36,219 nt of DNA from Amnibacterium sp. (GTDB lineage: Bacteria; Actinomycetota; Actinomycetes; Actinomycetales; Microbacteriaceae): positions 1 to 36,219 of the forward strand of contig NZ_JAODBE010000035.1 in NCBI RefSeq assembly GCF_025463795.1, written 5' to 3'. Below, one piece after another: positions 1 through 8,427 of the stretch. Position numbers and translations under genes: made by a program. A model generated the notes under the pieces. That model was given only the letters and a program-made list of their open reading frames with translations. It made no database searches and was not told where the DNA came from. Numbering within the stretch: the stretch's first letter is position 1; each line of letters begins with the position of its first letter.

Positions 1-933
1 CGGCCCGCCCGGGTGCCAGAAGCGGATGCCGTGCTCCTCGACGTCGAAGGCGCCGCCGGCCTTCCTGAAGATGTTCAGGAACGTCATCATGTGCTCCTGC
101 TTCGCGCCGTGCACGAACACGTCGCCGTGCGTCGCGAGCGCCGCGGACGCCCAGCTGGCGGCCTCGTTGCGGTCGAAGATGGCCCGATGCGTGTAGCCGC
201 GGAGGTCGTCGACGCCCTCGATGAGGATCACGCGGTTCGGCTCGACCGAGATGATCGCGCCCATCTTCTGCAGGATCGCGATGAGGTCCATGATCTCGGG
301 CTCGATCGCCGCGTTGCGCAGCTCCGTGACGCCCTTCGCCCGCACCGCGGTGAGCAGGGTCTGCTCCGTGGCGCCGACGCTCGGGTACGGCAGGTGCACG
401 TGCGCGCCGTGCAGGCCGTTCGGCGCGGAGAGGCGGATGCCGGTCGGCAGCTTCTCCACGACGGCGCCGAACTTGCGCAGCGCGTCGAGGTGGAAGTTGA
501 TCGGCCGGTCGCCGATCCGGCAGCCGCCGAGGTCGGGGATGAACGCCTCGCCGAGCTGGTGCAGCAGCGGTCCGCAGAACAGGATCGGGATGCGGCTCGA
601 CCCGGCGTGCGCGTCGATCTCGCGCATGTGCGCGCTGCGCACGTTGCCGGCGTCGAGCAGCAGCTCACCCGATTCGACACCCGGCTTCACCGTCACACCG
701 TGGATCTCGAGCAGGCCGCGGACCACGCGGACATCGCTGATGTCGGGCACGTCGCGTAGCACGCTGACGCCCTCCGAGAGGAGGGAGGCGACCATCGCCT
801 TCGTCACGAGGTTCTTCGCCCCGCGGACGTCCACCTCGCCCTGCAGCGGCGCGCCGCCCTCGATGGTGATGCGGTCGAACGTCAGCCCGACGCTCGCTCC
901 GGCTCGCTGTCCTTCGGTGATGAGGTTGCTCAA
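1..933 (-). CDS. murA: UDP-N-acetylglucosamine 1-carboxyvinyltransferase (MurA), 3' end cut by window edge
   Basis: MurA transfers enolpyruvate from PEP to UDP-GlcNAc, the first committed cytoplasmic step of peptidoglycan synthesis. The 311 visible codons start [11 protein letters not shown] and contain the EPSP-synthase-like repeats, including the substrate-site segment VRGAKN. The catalytic Cys is at about residue 138 in [14 protein letters not shown], the site attacked by fosfomycin in this family. Roughly a quarter of the usual length (C-terminus) lies beyond position 1. I chose a TTG start at 933 because it overlaps the leuD stop as TTGA, the same kind of overlap seen elsewhere in the window; no ATG or GTG in frame is better placed. 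It is the third gene of leuC-leuD-murA, so it is probably co-transcribed and translationally coupled to leucine biosynthesis genes. Confidence 0.95.
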   Translation of the reverse strand, partial: MSNLITEGQRAGASVGLTFDRITIEGGAPLQGEVDVRGAKNLVTKAMVASLLSEGVSVLRDVPDISDVRVVRGLLEIHGVTVKPGVESGELLLDAGNVRSAHMREIDAHAGSSRIPILFCGPLLHQLGEAFIPDLGGCRIGDRPINFHLDALRKFGAVVEKLPTGIRLSAPNGLHGAHVHLPYPSVGATEQTLLTAVRAKGVTELRNAAIEPEIMDLIAILQKMGAIISVEPNRVILIEGVDDLRGYTHRAIFDRNEAASWASAALATHGDVFVHGAKQEHMMTFLNIFRKAGGAFDVEEHGIRFWHPGGP

Positions 934-1532
934 CGGTCCCCTACTGGCAGTGTCGTGGGCCGCCATGCTTCGCGGCCGGCTTCGAAGGCGGTGATGCGCG
1001 GCTCATCGCGCAGGGTCAGCCCGATGTCGTCGAGGCCCTCGAGGAGCCTCCAGCGAGTGTAGGCATCGATCTCGAACGGGATCGAGGTCCCCGAGATGGT
1101 GAGGGTGGTGGTCGTGAGATCGACGGTAGCCGTGATCCCCGGCTGCGCCTCGATCGCCGCCCAGCATGTCTCGACCTGCTCCTCCGTAATGACGCCGGTG
1201 AGCAGGCCCTGCTTGCCGCTGTTGCCGCGGAAGATGTCGCCGAAGCGCGGGCTGAAGACGGCCTTGAAGCCGTAGTCGCGGAGCGCCCAGACGGCGTGCT
1301 CACGGCTCGACCCGGTGCCGAAGTCGGGGCCGGCGAACAGGATCGACCCGCCGGCGAACGCGGGGTCGTTCAGCACGAAGTCCGGCTGCTGGCGCAGATG
1401 GGCGAAGAGGGCGTCGTCGAAGCCGGTCTTCGTGACCCGCTTCAGGTAGACCGCCGGGATGATCTGGTCGGTGTCGACCGCTGACCGCGTCAGCGGCACG
1501 GCGACGCCGGTGTGCGTGGTGAACGGCTCCAT
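930..1532 (-). CDS. leuD: 3-isopropylmalate dehydratase small subunit (LeuD)
   Basis: LeuD is the swivel-domain subunit of isopropylmalate isomerase, which converts 2- to 3-isopropylmalate with LeuC in leucine biosynthesis. The protein has 200 aa, normal for LeuD. It shows the family sequence [13 protein letters not shown] near residues 20-32 and [17 protein letters not shown] at 68-84, part of the substrate-binding loop. The ATG at 1532 shares one base with the leuC TGA stop (TGATG), so this start is preferred over longer in-frame extensions into leuC. The stop overlaps the murA TTG. It is soluble and cytoplasmic. Nothing is broken. Confidence 0.97.
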   Translation of the reverse strand: MEPFTTHTGVAVPLTRSAVDTDQIIPAVYLKRVTKTGFDDALFAHLRQQPDFVLNDPAFAGGSILFAGPDFGTGSSREHAVWALRDYGFKAVFSPRFGDIFRGNSGKQGLLTGVITEEQVETCWAAIEAQPGITATVDLTTTTLTISGTSIPFEIDAYTRWRLLEGLDDIGLTLRDEPRITAFEAGREAWRPTTLPVGDR

Positions 1533-3004
1533 CAGACCAGGACCTCCGCCTCGATGTCCGACGGGCTGGACAGGGTGCCGCGGATGGCCGTGGCCGCCGC
1601 GACGACCGGCGAGACCAGGTGCGTCCGGCCGCCCTTGCCCTGCCGGCCCTCGAAGTTGCGGTTGCTCGTGGAGGCGCAGCGCTCCCCCGGCGCGAGCTGG
1701 TCCGGGTTCATCCCGAGGCACATCGAGCAGCCGGCGAACCGCCACTCCGCACCGAAGTCGGTGAAGATCTTGTCGAGCCCCTCCGCCTCGGCCTCGAGCC
1801 GCACGCGCGCCGAGCCGGGCACGACCATGACGCGCACACCCTCGGCCTTCGTGCGGCCCTTCACGATCGCGGCGAACTGGCGCAGGTCCTCGACCCGGCT
1901 GTTCGTGCAGGAGCCCATGAAGACCGCGTCGACCTTGATCTCCTTGAGCGGGGTGCCGGGCGTCAGGTCCATGTACTGGAGCGCCCGCTCGGCGGACTCC
2001 CGCTGCTGCGGGTCGGTCATCGTGGCCGGGTCGGGCACGATGCCGGAGAGCGTGGTGCCCTGGCCGGGGTTGGTGCCCCAGGTCACGAACGGCTCGAGCT
2101 CGTCCGCGCCGAGGAAGACCTCGGCGTCGAAGACCGCGTCGTCGTCGGTTGGAAGGGTGCGCCAGTACGCGACGGCCGCGTCCCAGTCCTCACCCTTCGG
2201 CGCGTGGGGGCGGCCCTGCAGGTAGGCGAAGGTGGTCTCGTCCGGCGCGACCATGCCGGCGCGGGCACCGGCCTCGATCGACATGTTGCAGATCGTCATC
2301 CGCCCCTCCATGGAGAGGGCGCGGATGGCGCTGCCGCGGTACTCGAGCACGTAGCCCTGGCCGCCGTTGGTGCCGATCTTCGCGATCACGGCGAGGATGA
2401 CGTCCTTCGCCGTCACACCCGGCTTGAGCGTGCCCTCGACGGTGATCGCCATCGTCTTGAACGGCTGCAGCGGCAGCGTCTGCGTGGCGAGCACGTGCTC
2501 GACCTCGCTCGTGCCGATGCCGAACGCGATCGCGCCGAACGCGCCGTGCGTCGAGGTGTGCGAGTCGCCGCACACGACCGTGATGCCGGGCTGCGTGAGG
2601 CCGAGCTGCGGGCCGACGATGTGCACGATGCCCTGCTCGACGTCGCCGAGGGAGTGCAGGCGGATCCCGAACTCCTTCGCGTTGCGGCGGAGGGTCTCGA
2701 TCTGGGTGCGGCTCGTGAGGTCCGCGATCGGCTTGTCGATGTCGACCGTCGGTGTGTTGTGGTCCTCGGTCGCGATCGTGAGATCGGGGCGACGGACCGG
2801 ACGGCCCTCGGCGCGGAGGCCGTCGTACGCCTGCGGGCTGGTGACCTCGTGGACGAGGTGGAGGTCGATGTAGAGCAGGTCGGGCGCACCGTCCTCGCCC
2901 TGCTGGACGAGGTGCGCGTCCCAGACCTTCTCGGCGAGGGTCTTCGGGCGGCGCGCGTCAGGCGCCGGCTGCTGGTTCTGCGGCGCGGGAGCCGTCTCGG
3001 TCAT
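1532..3004 (-). CDS. leuC: 3-isopropylmalate dehydratase large subunit (LeuC)
   Basis: LeuC is the aconitase-superfamily [4Fe-4S] subunit of isopropylmalate isomerase. The 490-aa protein carries the family blocks [20 protein letters not shown] (145-164) and the three cluster-ligand cysteines: Cys366 in FMGSCTNSR, and Cys426 and Cys429 in [13 protein letters not shown]. The first ~20 residues are a Pro/Gln/Ala-rich extension before [11 protein letters not shown], where most homologues begin. The ATG at 3004 has a strong GGAGG ribosome site 6 nt upstream. It heads the leuC-leuD-murA operon. The untranslated leader carries a possible leucine-rich leader peptide and a perfect hairpin, described separately. 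Confidence 0.97.
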   Translation of the reverse strand: MTETAPAPQNQQPAPDARRPKTLAEKVWDAHLVQQGEDGAPDLLYIDLHLVHEVTSPQAYDGLRAEGRPVRRPDLTIATEDHNTPTVDIDKPIADLTSRTQIETLRRNAKEFGIRLHSLGDVEQGIVHIVGPQLGLTQPGITVVCGDSHTSTHGAFGAIAFGIGTSEVEHVLATQTLPLQPFKTMAITVEGTLKPGVTAKDVILAVIAKIGTNGGQGYVLEYRGSAIRALSMEGRMTICNMSIEAGARAGMVAPDETTFAYLQGRPHAPKGEDWDAAVAYWRTLPTDDDAVFDAEVFLGADELEPFVTWGTNPGQGTTLSGIVPDPATMTDPQQRESAERALQYMDLTPGTPLKEIKVDAVFMGSCTNSRVEDLRQFAAIVKGRTKAEGVRVMVVPGSARVRLEAEAEGLDKIFTDFGAEWRFAGCSMCLGMNPDQLAPGERCASTSNRNFEGRQGKGGRTHLVSPVVAAATAIRGTLSSPSDIEAEVLV

Positions 3005-3010
3005 GGATGT

Positions 3011-3020
3011 CCTCCGGAGG
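3011..3020 (-). promoter_or_regulatory. leuC ribosome binding site inside a perfect palindrome
   Basis: The leuC Shine-Dalgarno GGAGG sits in the self-complementary decamer CCTCCGGAGG, 6 nt from the ATG. A second GGAGG lies at 3057-3053, at the foot of the upstream hairpin, and could pair with the CCTCC half. This arrangement could expose or hide the ribosome site, but with no loop the decamer is a weak hairpin by itself. The regulatory role is inferred. Confidence 0.4.
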
Positions 3021-3055
3021 GATCGCGGTGAGGTGTTCCCGGCATCGAGCAGCCT

Positions 3056-3094
3056 CCGCGACGAGGGAGCCGGTGGGTTCAGACCTCGTCGCGG
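3056..3094 (-). promoter_or_regulatory. Leader hairpin upstream of leuC (candidate leucine attenuator)
   Basis: An 11-bp perfect inverted repeat (CCGCGACGAGG at 3056-3066, CCTCGTCGCGG at 3084-3094) encloses a 17-nt loop. On the minus strand its 5' arm lies in the last codons of the short leucine-containing ORF at 3123-3079, whose stop codon falls in the loop. A ribosome stalled on the two adjacent Leu codons would cover or abut the 5' arm. No T-run follows the 3' arm, so a simple intrinsic terminator is not supported. Control of translation or Rho access is an alternative. Confidence 0.5.
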
Positions 3095-3123
3095 CAGGGA
3101 AGAAGGAACGCGCCGCGAAGCAT
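3079..3123 (-). CDS. Putative leu leader peptide, 14 aa
   Basis: The tiny ORF reads [14 protein letters not shown] and ends with TGA. Three of 14 codons are Leu, all CTT, a codon little used in the neighbouring genes, which favour CTC and CTG. A TAATCT -10-like box at 3136-3131 stands 7 nt upstream of the ATG, so transcription would begin at or next to the start codon. The ORF ends in the loop of the 11-bp hairpin before leuC. Ribosome-mediated control by leader peptides is established for amino-acid operons in actinobacteria. Applying it here rests only on sequence layout. It could be a chance ORF. Confidence 0.5.
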   Translation of the reverse strand: MLRGAFLLPCRDEV

Positions 3124-3130
3124 GGAGGCG

Positions 3131-3136
3131 AGATTA
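3131..3136 (-). promoter_or_regulatory. Candidate -10 box of the leu operon
   Basis: TAATCT on the minus strand is 7 nt before the leader-peptide ATG, fitting a leaderless transcript that starts with the leader ORF. No convincing -35 hexamer is seen at 16-18 bp. Confidence 0.4.
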
Positions 3137-3171
3137 CCACCGTGTTTCGGCGGAACCGGGGGCGACGGCCT

Positions 3172-3585
3172 TCAGCGCACGTTCTCGCTGAGCCGGCTGA
3201 CGACGAGCTGCGGCACGAGGGCGGCGAGGTCGGTGTGCACGGCGAGCGCCTCCGCGACGTCGTCGACGTCCTCGGGGCCGGCCGGTCGATGGGCCGTGCG
3301 GCCTTCGATGCGGCGCATCTCGTCGTCCCAGGCCGTCCACGCGGTCCGGAGCAGCGCCGGTGGCTCGTCGACGAGCACGTCCTCGATCTCGGTGGACACG
3401 ACCTCGATGAGGCCGCCGACGTCGAGGTGGTCGCCGCGATGCGCGCGGATCCGCTGGTCGGCGAGTTGCGCGAGCGGCCGCCAGGCGTCGGTGGCGAGCA
3501 GCGCGGCCGGGTGCCGCGGGAAGTGCACCGCGGCCGGCGCGCCGGGAAGGACGCGCGATGCGCGACGACGCCCGAAGAGCCTCAT
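3172..3585 (-). CDS. Conserved-looking hypothetical protein, 137 aa
   Basis: I do not recognise the family. The protein starts MRLFGRRRASRVLPG (basic), then becomes a soluble, acidic, helix-rich sequence with Trp-containing segments (DAWRPLAQLADQRI, RTAWTAWDDEMRRIEG). It has no signal peptide, membrane segment or catalytic motif. The ATG at 3585 is preceded by TAGCAT (3597-3592) with a 6-nt gap, the leaderless promoter pattern seen repeatedly in this window. This supports both the gene and its start. It lies between the TerC gene and the leu operon in the same orientation but with its own likely promoter. The function is unknown. Confidence 0.7.
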   Translation of the reverse strand: MRLFGRRRASRVLPGAPAAVHFPRHPAALLATDAWRPLAQLADQRIRAHRGDHLDVGGLIEVVSTEIEDVLVDEPPALLRTAWTAWDDEMRRIEGRTAHRPAGPEDVDDVAEALAVHTDLAALVPQLVVSRLSENVR

Positions 3586-3800
3586 GGACGGATGCTACGT
3601 CGGTCGGGTGGACGACGCGCCCGACGCCGGCACGGGCAGGGTCGGGAGGTGCTCACGTTCCTGCCCGGGTCCGTTCCGCGCCATCCCATGCCGAGCGAGG
3701 CATGGACCGACGCGCTGCTGCTGCAGTGGGCGCGGAGTGCCCGCGTGACTCGCCGCGCCGGAGCGCGACGGCACGGCGAGCCGTCCGGCTCCTCCGGGAT

Positions 3801-3816
3801 CCGCGACGCGTCGCGG
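3801..3816 (-). terminator. 16-bp perfect palindrome just after the TerC stop
   Basis: CCGCGACGCGTCGCGG begins 1 nt beyond the TerC stop codon (3818) on the minus strand. It can fold as a 6-bp stem with a CGCG loop. There is no T-run, so termination is only suggested by position. Confidence 0.35.
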
Positions 3817-3817
3817 C

Positions 3818-4804
3818 TCAGCCCCGGATCCGCTCGCGGACGTTCTCGCGGCGGATGGCGAGCAGGCTCGCGACGGTGGCGACCGCCATGGCGACCACGA
3901 TGACGGCGAGCGAGGCGCCGGTCCCGATGTCCGGCACCTGGTCGAGGTGCTCACCACCGTTCAGGAACGGCAGCGAGTTCTCGTGCAGGGCGTGCAGCAC
4001 GAGCTTCACGCCGATGAACGCGAGGATGAACGCGATGCCGTACTTGAGGTAGCGCAGCCGCTCCACGAGGTCGCCCAGCAGGAAGTAGAGCTGCCGCAGA
4101 CCCATCAGCGCGAAGACGTTCGCGGTCAGCACGATGAACCAGCTCTCCGTGATCCCGAAGATCGCCGGGATCGAGTCGAGCGCGAAGAGCACGTCGGTGC
4201 TGCCGATCGAGACGAGCACGATGAGGATCGGCGTCCACATCCGTCTGCCGTCGACCGTGGTGCGGACCTTCCCGCCGTCGTAGCGGTCCGTGACGGCGAT
4301 GTGGCGCCGCAGGAAGCGCACGAGGCGCCCGTTCTGCGCGTCGCCGTGCTCCGAGCCGAACGCCTGCGTGATGGCCGTGTAGATCAGGAACGCGCCGAAC
4401 AGGTAGAAGATCCAGCTGAACGAGGCGATCAGCTGCGCGCCGATGACGATGAAGACCGCGCGGAACACGAGGGCGAGCACGATGCCGAGCATCAGCACCT
4501 CCTGCTGGTGCTTCCGCGGCACGGCGAACCCGCTCATGATGACGATGAAGACGAACAGGTTGTCGATCGAGAGCGAGTACTCCGTCAGCCAGCCGGCGAC
4601 GAACTCGGTCGCGTGGTCGGCGCCGTCGACGACGAGCAGCAGCCCCGCGAACGCGAGCGCGAGCACCACGTAGAAGGCGACCCAGGCCCCGGACTCCTTC
4701 AGCGACGGCACCCTCGGCCGCAGGTACGCAACGGCGATGTCGGCGCCGAGCACGAGAACGATGACGACGAGCGAGACGATCTCGAACGGGGCGGGGACGG
4801 CCAT
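3818..4804 (-). CDS. TerC/Alx-family integral membrane protein
   Basis: The 328-aa multi-pass protein belongs to the TerC family, whose members are linked to manganese export or metal loading of exported proteins and were named for tellurite resistance. It has the signature SLSIDNLFVFIVIMSGF (77-93, with membrane Asp81 and Asn82) and the paired STDVLFALDSIPAIFGIT in the second half, with about eight or nine hydrophobic segments. I prefer the ATG at 4804 (MAVPAPFEIV), which has GAGAGG upstream. A longer in-frame version to 4873 would add a non-hydrophobic extension lying inside the riboswitch. The preceding riboswitch-like leader supports a manganese role. Substrate is not provable from sequence. 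Confidence 0.93.
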   Translation of the reverse strand: MAVPAPFEIVSLVVIVLVLGADIAVAYLRPRVPSLKESGAWVAFYVVLALAFAGLLLVVDGADHATEFVAGWLTEYSLSIDNLFVFIVIMSGFAVPRKHQQEVLMLGIVLALVFRAVFIVIGAQLIASFSWIFYLFGAFLIYTAITQAFGSEHGDAQNGRLVRFLRRHIAVTDRYDGGKVRTTVDGRRMWTPILIVLVSIGSTDVLFALDSIPAIFGITESWFIVLTANVFALMGLRQLYFLLGDLVERLRYLKYGIAFILAFIGVKLVLHALHENSLPFLNGGEHLDQVPDIGTGASLAVIVVAMAVATVASLLAIRRENVRERIRG

Positions 4805-4840
4805 GGTGGGGCCTCTCGGGTCGACGGCATGCGGCAGCGC

Positions 4841-4939
4841 CGAACGTCTCTCCCCATCCGCTACGGATGCCACGCGGCCGGGATCGCAGCGATGCGGTCC
4901 GTGATGACGGCCGGCGCGGAGCCGGGATACTCCCCTTCG
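4841..4939 (-). promoter_or_regulatory. yybP-ykoY-type Mn2+ riboswitch upstream of the TerC gene
   Basis: The minus strand contains the hallmark CGAAGGGGAGTATCCC (from 4939), a CCGGC/GCCGG stem, the second conserved block CCGTCATCACGG (4910-4899), and a closing GAGAGACGTTCG (to 4841). The 5' CGAAGG and 3' CGTTCG can pair as P1 with one mismatch. Spacing (about 100 nt) and position, 36 nt before a TerC gene, match the known class, which senses Mn2+ and often controls TerC-like proteins. The call is from motif recall; a covariance-model scan was not run. Confidence 0.75.
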
Positions 4940-4947
4940 TCCCTCGA

Positions 4948-4953
4948 ACTCTA
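4948..4953 (-). promoter_or_regulatory. Candidate -10 box for the riboswitch-TerC transcript
   Basis: TAGAGT on the minus strand lies 8 nt before the first riboswitch base pair, a suitable place for transcription to begin at the aptamer. No clear -35 was seen. Confidence 0.35.
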
Positions 4954-4983
4954 TCGGTCGGCGCTATGACCCCGCCATGCGCC

Positions 4984-5190
4984 TCAGGTGAAGTAGGCGA
5001 CGGCCTGCGAGAGGAAGATCGCCCCACCGACCAGGATCAGCACGACGCCGGCGAAGAGGAATCCGCCTCGGGTGGCGAGCGCCTGGCGGGTCGCCGCGGT
5101 CTGCCACACGAGGATCCCGACGCCGAAGCCGACGACCATCAGCGAGAGCACGGCGTAGAGCAGGTTGACGGGCGCATCGTTCGGGTTCAC
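4984..5190 (-). CDS. Small two-helix membrane protein
   Basis: The 68-aa form starts with a GTG at 5190 (NPNDAPVNLLYAVLSLM) and has two hydrophobic helices, about residues 10-28 and 44-65, joined by a short basic loop (TAATRQALATRGG). The C-terminus is SQAVAYFT. No family name is assigned. An in-frame upstream start at 5301 would add 37 Arg/Ala-rich residues that look non-coding, so I prefer the shorter form, though the ribosome site is poor. It lies 31 bp upstream of the TerC promoter region on the same strand. Function unknown. Confidence 0.6.
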   Translation of the reverse strand: MNPNDAPVNLLYAVLSLMVVGFGVGILVWQTAATRQALATRGGFLFAGVVLILVGGAIFLSQAVAYFT

Positions 5191-5414
5191 CTCGGCAGTG
5201 TTGCGGGAACGGGCTCGAAGTGCCAGAGCGTTCGCCGAGTGTCGGGTCGAAGCGCCCTGGGCACGGGCGCGCACCCGTGCGGTTCCGCGGACGGAGGCCA
5301 TGGGCTCGGCGATCCCATCGCCGTCGCGAGGCGGTGCGCGCCGAGGCGTGAGCCTCCCGTGGTGATTCCTGCCGCTTCATCACCGCGGATGCGGCTGGGA
5401 TCGTGACGCCCGGC

Positions 5415-6404
5415 TCAGGTGCCGCCGCCGAGGGCGCGAGCCACTGTGGCGAGCGCCTCGGCGACCTGCTCCTCCTCGCCATCACCCGCGCCCGCGGAGA
5501 GGTCGACGCCGATCACGCCCGCGAGCGCGAGCATCCGCTCGGCGGTCACCAGCGCGTGGGCGACCGCATGATCCGGCTCGTCGAGCGCTGCCGGGTCGGC
5601 GTCGGGGAAGAAGGCGGCGAGGCGGGCGCGGCCCCGCTCCGTGGCCCCGACGGGGACGCTGACCACGAAGCGCATCGAGGGCACCAGCTCGCGGGCCGCG
5701 GCGACGAACGACTCGACGTCGGCCTCCGGCCCGTGGTTCACGAAGCAGACCGTCGCGCCGGCCGCCGCCTTGGACGCGAGGCGGGCGGGACGCAGCGCCG
5801 CGGGCGGGGCCGACGGCGACTCGGCCACCGCGACGGTCATGCCGCGACCGGCGGCAAGGGCGGCCAGCCGGGTCGAGTCGAGGTCGAACACCGGTTCGGC
5901 ATCGGGCCGCCCGCCGATCGCCGGATGGTCGCCGGTGAGGCAGAGCACCATCGGCACCGCGGCCGTCGCCAACCCGAGGAGCTCCCCCTCGAGCGCGACG
6001 CGGTTGCGGTCACGGCAGGTCAGGCCGACGACCGCCCGCAGTCCCTCCACCGACAGCACGCCGGCCCGCACCACCGCGGGCAGCTGCACGCGGGCCCATG
6101 GCGCATCGCCGAGCAGCGCGGCGTCCACCGTCCCCGCCAGCCGCCCCGCGACCGCACGGTGACCGTCGACGCCGGCCGGAGCGACGAGCTCCGCCAGGAC
6201 GAGCGGCCGGCGGTCGGCGATCGCGAGCAGCTCCGCGGCCTGCGCGGACGGCGCCTCCGCGCGCGGTTCGCCGCCCTGGTGGACCGGCAGTGCGGCGTCG
6301 AGGAAGACGCAGCGCCGATCGCCGAGCTCGCAGCCGCCGTCGGGGTGGACGCCCTGGCACGGCCCGTAGACCATCCTCTTCGGGCAGCCGGTCGGGAGCG
6401 TCAC
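5415..6404 (-). CDS. Methylenetetrahydrofolate reductase-like protein with N-terminal Cys4 domain
   Basis: The 329-aa protein opens with CPKRMVYGPCQGVHPDGGC and a fourth cysteine in RRCVF (Cys7, 16, 25, 32). This resembles the MTHFR_C/MetV-type cysteine motif, normally carried by a separate subunit or at a C-terminus. The rest resembles the MetF TIM barrel: LVLAELVAPAGVDGHRAVAG, LTCRDRNRVALEGELLGL (about 128-145) and LCLTGDHPA (about 154-162), matching the family's folate- and flavin-site strands. It probably interconverts methylene- and methyl-tetrahydrofolate, or is a related C1 enzyme. The GTG at 6404 is chosen because ATGs just upstream run into TGA; a CATGAT -10-like box sits 6 nt before it. 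It is 27 bp downstream of the FtsH gene. Confidence 0.75.
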   Translation of the reverse strand: MTLPTGCPKRMVYGPCQGVHPDGGCELGDRRCVFLDAALPVHQGGEPRAEAPSAQAAELLAIADRRPLVLAELVAPAGVDGHRAVAGRLAGTVDAALLGDAPWARVQLPAVVRAGVLSVEGLRAVVGLTCRDRNRVALEGELLGLATAAVPMVLCLTGDHPAIGGRPDAEPVFDLDSTRLAALAAGRGMTVAVAESPSAPPAALRPARLASKAAAGATVCFVNHGPEADVESFVAAARELVPSMRFVVSVPVGATERGRARLAAFFPDADPAALDEPDHAVAHALVTAERMLALAGVIGVDLSAGAGDGEEEQVAEALATVARALGGGT

Positions 6405-6431
6405 CCGGTCATCATGGCGCGGGCGGGTTCC

Positions 6432-8315
6432 TCAACGCGCGACGGCGAGCGCCTCCTGCGCGATGCGCCGCACCACGGATCCATCCACGGTCTCGTGCTC
6501 GAGCAGCTCGGCCGACAGCGCGTCCAGCGCGGAACGGTGCCGGGTGAGCAGGTCGACCGCCGCGGCCTCGGCCTCGCGCAGGAGCCGCGCGACCTCCTCG
6601 TCGACCACGCGTTGCGTGTCCTCGCTGTACGGATGCCCCTGCTGGCCCTGCCCGAGGTAGCCGGGCTGGTCGGAGCCGTAGCCGACGGGACCGAGTGCGG
6701 GTGACAGGCCGAACTCGGTCACCATCCGGGTGGCGAGCTGGGTGGCGGACGCGAGGTCGTTCGAGGCGCCCGTCGAGCCCGCGCCGTAGACGACGAGCTC
6801 TCCCGCACGCCCGCCGAGGCGCACGGCGAGGCTCGCGTGCAGCTGCGCCTCCGTGTACAGGTGCCTCTCCTCCTCCGGCACCTGCTCCGTGACGCCGAGG
6901 GCCATGCCGGACGGCAGGATCGTGACCTTCTCCACCGGATCGGTGCCCGGCGTGAGCGCCGCGACGAGCGCGTGCCCCGACTCGTGCACGGAGACGCTCT
7001 GCCGTTCCTCGACGAGCAGGAAGTTGCCCGGCTGACGGGCGCCGAGCAGGATCCGGTCACGAGCGGACGAGAGGTCGGCGGCGGTGATCTCGGTGCGCCC
7101 GTCGCGGACCGCGACGATCGCGGCCTCGTTCAGCAGGTTGGCGAGGTCGGCGCCCGAGAAGCCCGGCGTCGCCCTCGACGTCACGCCGAGGTCCACGTCG
7201 GGCGCGAGGTGCTTGCCGTGGGCGTGCACGGCCAGGATCGCCGCCCGCTCGGTGGCGGTCGGCAGCGGGATCGCGACCTGCCGGTCGAACCGGCCCGGCC
7301 GCAGCAGCGCCGGGTCGAGCGCTTCGGGCCGGTTCGTCGCGGCGAGCACCACGATGCCGGTGCTGGGCTCGAAGCCGTCCATCTCGGCGAGCAGCTGGTT
7401 CAGGGTCTGCTCGCGCTCGTCGTTGCTCGCGTAGCCGGTGCCGCGCCGGCCGCCGATGCCGTCGATCTCGTCGATGAAGACGATCGCAGGAGCCCGCTTG
7501 CGCGCCTCGGCGAAGAGGTCGCGCACTCGGGAGGCGCCGACGCCGACGAACAGCTCGACGAACGAGGAGCCCGTCACCGGCAGGAACGGCACCTCCGCCT
7601 CGCCGGCGACCGCGCGGGCGAGCAGGGTCTTGCCGGTTCCGGGCGGACCCGCCATCAGCACGCCCTTCGGTCCGACCGCGCCGGCGGCGGTGAAGCGTGA
7701 CGGATCCCGCAGGAACTCGACCACCTCGGTCACGTCGCGCTTCACGCTCTCGTAGCCGGCGACATCGCTGAACCGCGTGGTCGGGCGCTGGGTGTCGACG
7801 ACCTTGGGTTGCATCCGGCCGACCGCCCCGCCGAGCATGCCGCCGCCGCTGCGGGCGACGCGGCCGACGTAGAGGAAGTAGAGCAGCAGGAGCACGAACG
7901 GCAGGAAGGACAGCACGGTGCCGAGGAAGGAGTTGCCGACGGTCTGCGCGTCGAAGTGCGGCACCAGCTTCGTGTCGTGCGCGAGCGACACGAACGTGGG
8001 GTCCGCGCCGTTCAGGCCGGTCGGGTAGGTCGACGTGAACGCCCCACCGCTCTGGAAATCCGAGCGGTACTGCCCGACGATGCCGCCGTCGGAGCGGAGC
8101 ACGAGCGTGTCGACGTCCCCGGCGCGGAGCTGCGACACGAGCGTGCCGTACGCGACGGGTTTCGCCGCCGGCGCCCCGAACACCGGCAGGAAGAGGAACA
8201 GCAGGGTGAGCAGCAGCCCGACCGGGATGAGCCACTGGCGCCATCCGGGCGGCTTCTTCGGCGCGGGCGCGGGCGGGCGGTCGCCGGGCAACCCCGATCT
8301 GGCTCGAGCGGTCAT
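6432..8315 (-). CDS. ftsH: FtsH-family ATP-dependent zinc metalloprotease
   Basis: The 627-aa membrane-anchored AAA+ protease has the standard order: TM1 about 28-48, an extracytoplasmic domain, TM2 about 133-153, Walker A GPPGTGKT (223-230), Walker [13 protein letters not shown] (about 278-289), the second region of homology with [19 protein letters not shown], and a zinc site HESGH (444-448) fitting HEXXH. The ATG at 8315 has a perfect GAGGAGG 6 nt upstream, which rules out the 11-residue longer frame. It lacks the long Gly/Pro C-terminal tail common in the main actinobacterial FtsH and is not beside folE, hpt or tilS. It may be a second paralogue. Family quality-control role (membrane protein turnover) is established; its specific targets are unknown. 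Confidence 0.95.
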   Translation of the reverse strand: MTARARSGLPGDRPPAPAPKKPPGWRQWLIPVGLLLTLLFLFLPVFGAPAAKPVAYGTLVSQLRAGDVDTLVLRSDGGIVGQYRSDFQSGGAFTSTYPTGLNGADPTFVSLAHDTKLVPHFDAQTVGNSFLGTVLSFLPFVLLLLYFLYVGRVARSGGGMLGGAVGRMQPKVVDTQRPTTRFSDVAGYESVKRDVTEVVEFLRDPSRFTAAGAVGPKGVLMAGPPGTGKTLLARAVAGEAEVPFLPVTGSSFVELFVGVGASRVRDLFAEARKRAPAIVFIDEIDGIGGRRGTGYASNDEREQTLNQLLAEMDGFEPSTGIVVLAATNRPEALDPALLRPGRFDRQVAIPLPTATERAAILAVHAHGKHLAPDVDLGVTSRATPGFSGADLANLLNEAAIVAVRDGRTEITAADLSSARDRILLGARQPGNFLLVEERQSVSVHESGHALVAALTPGTDPVEKVTILPSGMALGVTEQVPEEERHLYTEAQLHASLAVRLGGRAGELVVYGAGSTGASNDLASATQLATRMVTEFGLSPALGPVGYGSDQPGYLGQGQQGHPYSEDTQRVVDEEVARLLREAEAAAVDLLTRHRSALDALSAELLEHETVDGSVVRRIAQEALAVAR

Positions 8316-8427
8316 AGGAACCTCCTCGACGGGCGTCCACCATCCCACGGGCGGGTGCCGATGATCATCCGGGCGAGCGCTGACAGCGCGCCCGGCGCCG
8401 GCAGAGCGCGGCCGCCGCGGCGAGGGG

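Noticed and set aside
3686-3705. 7-bp stem CCATGCC-GAGCGA-GGCATGG downstream of the TerC gene
   Set aside because: It lies more than 110 bp past the TerC stop with no T-run, and the 16-bp palindrome at 3801 is closer. Not enough to call a terminator.
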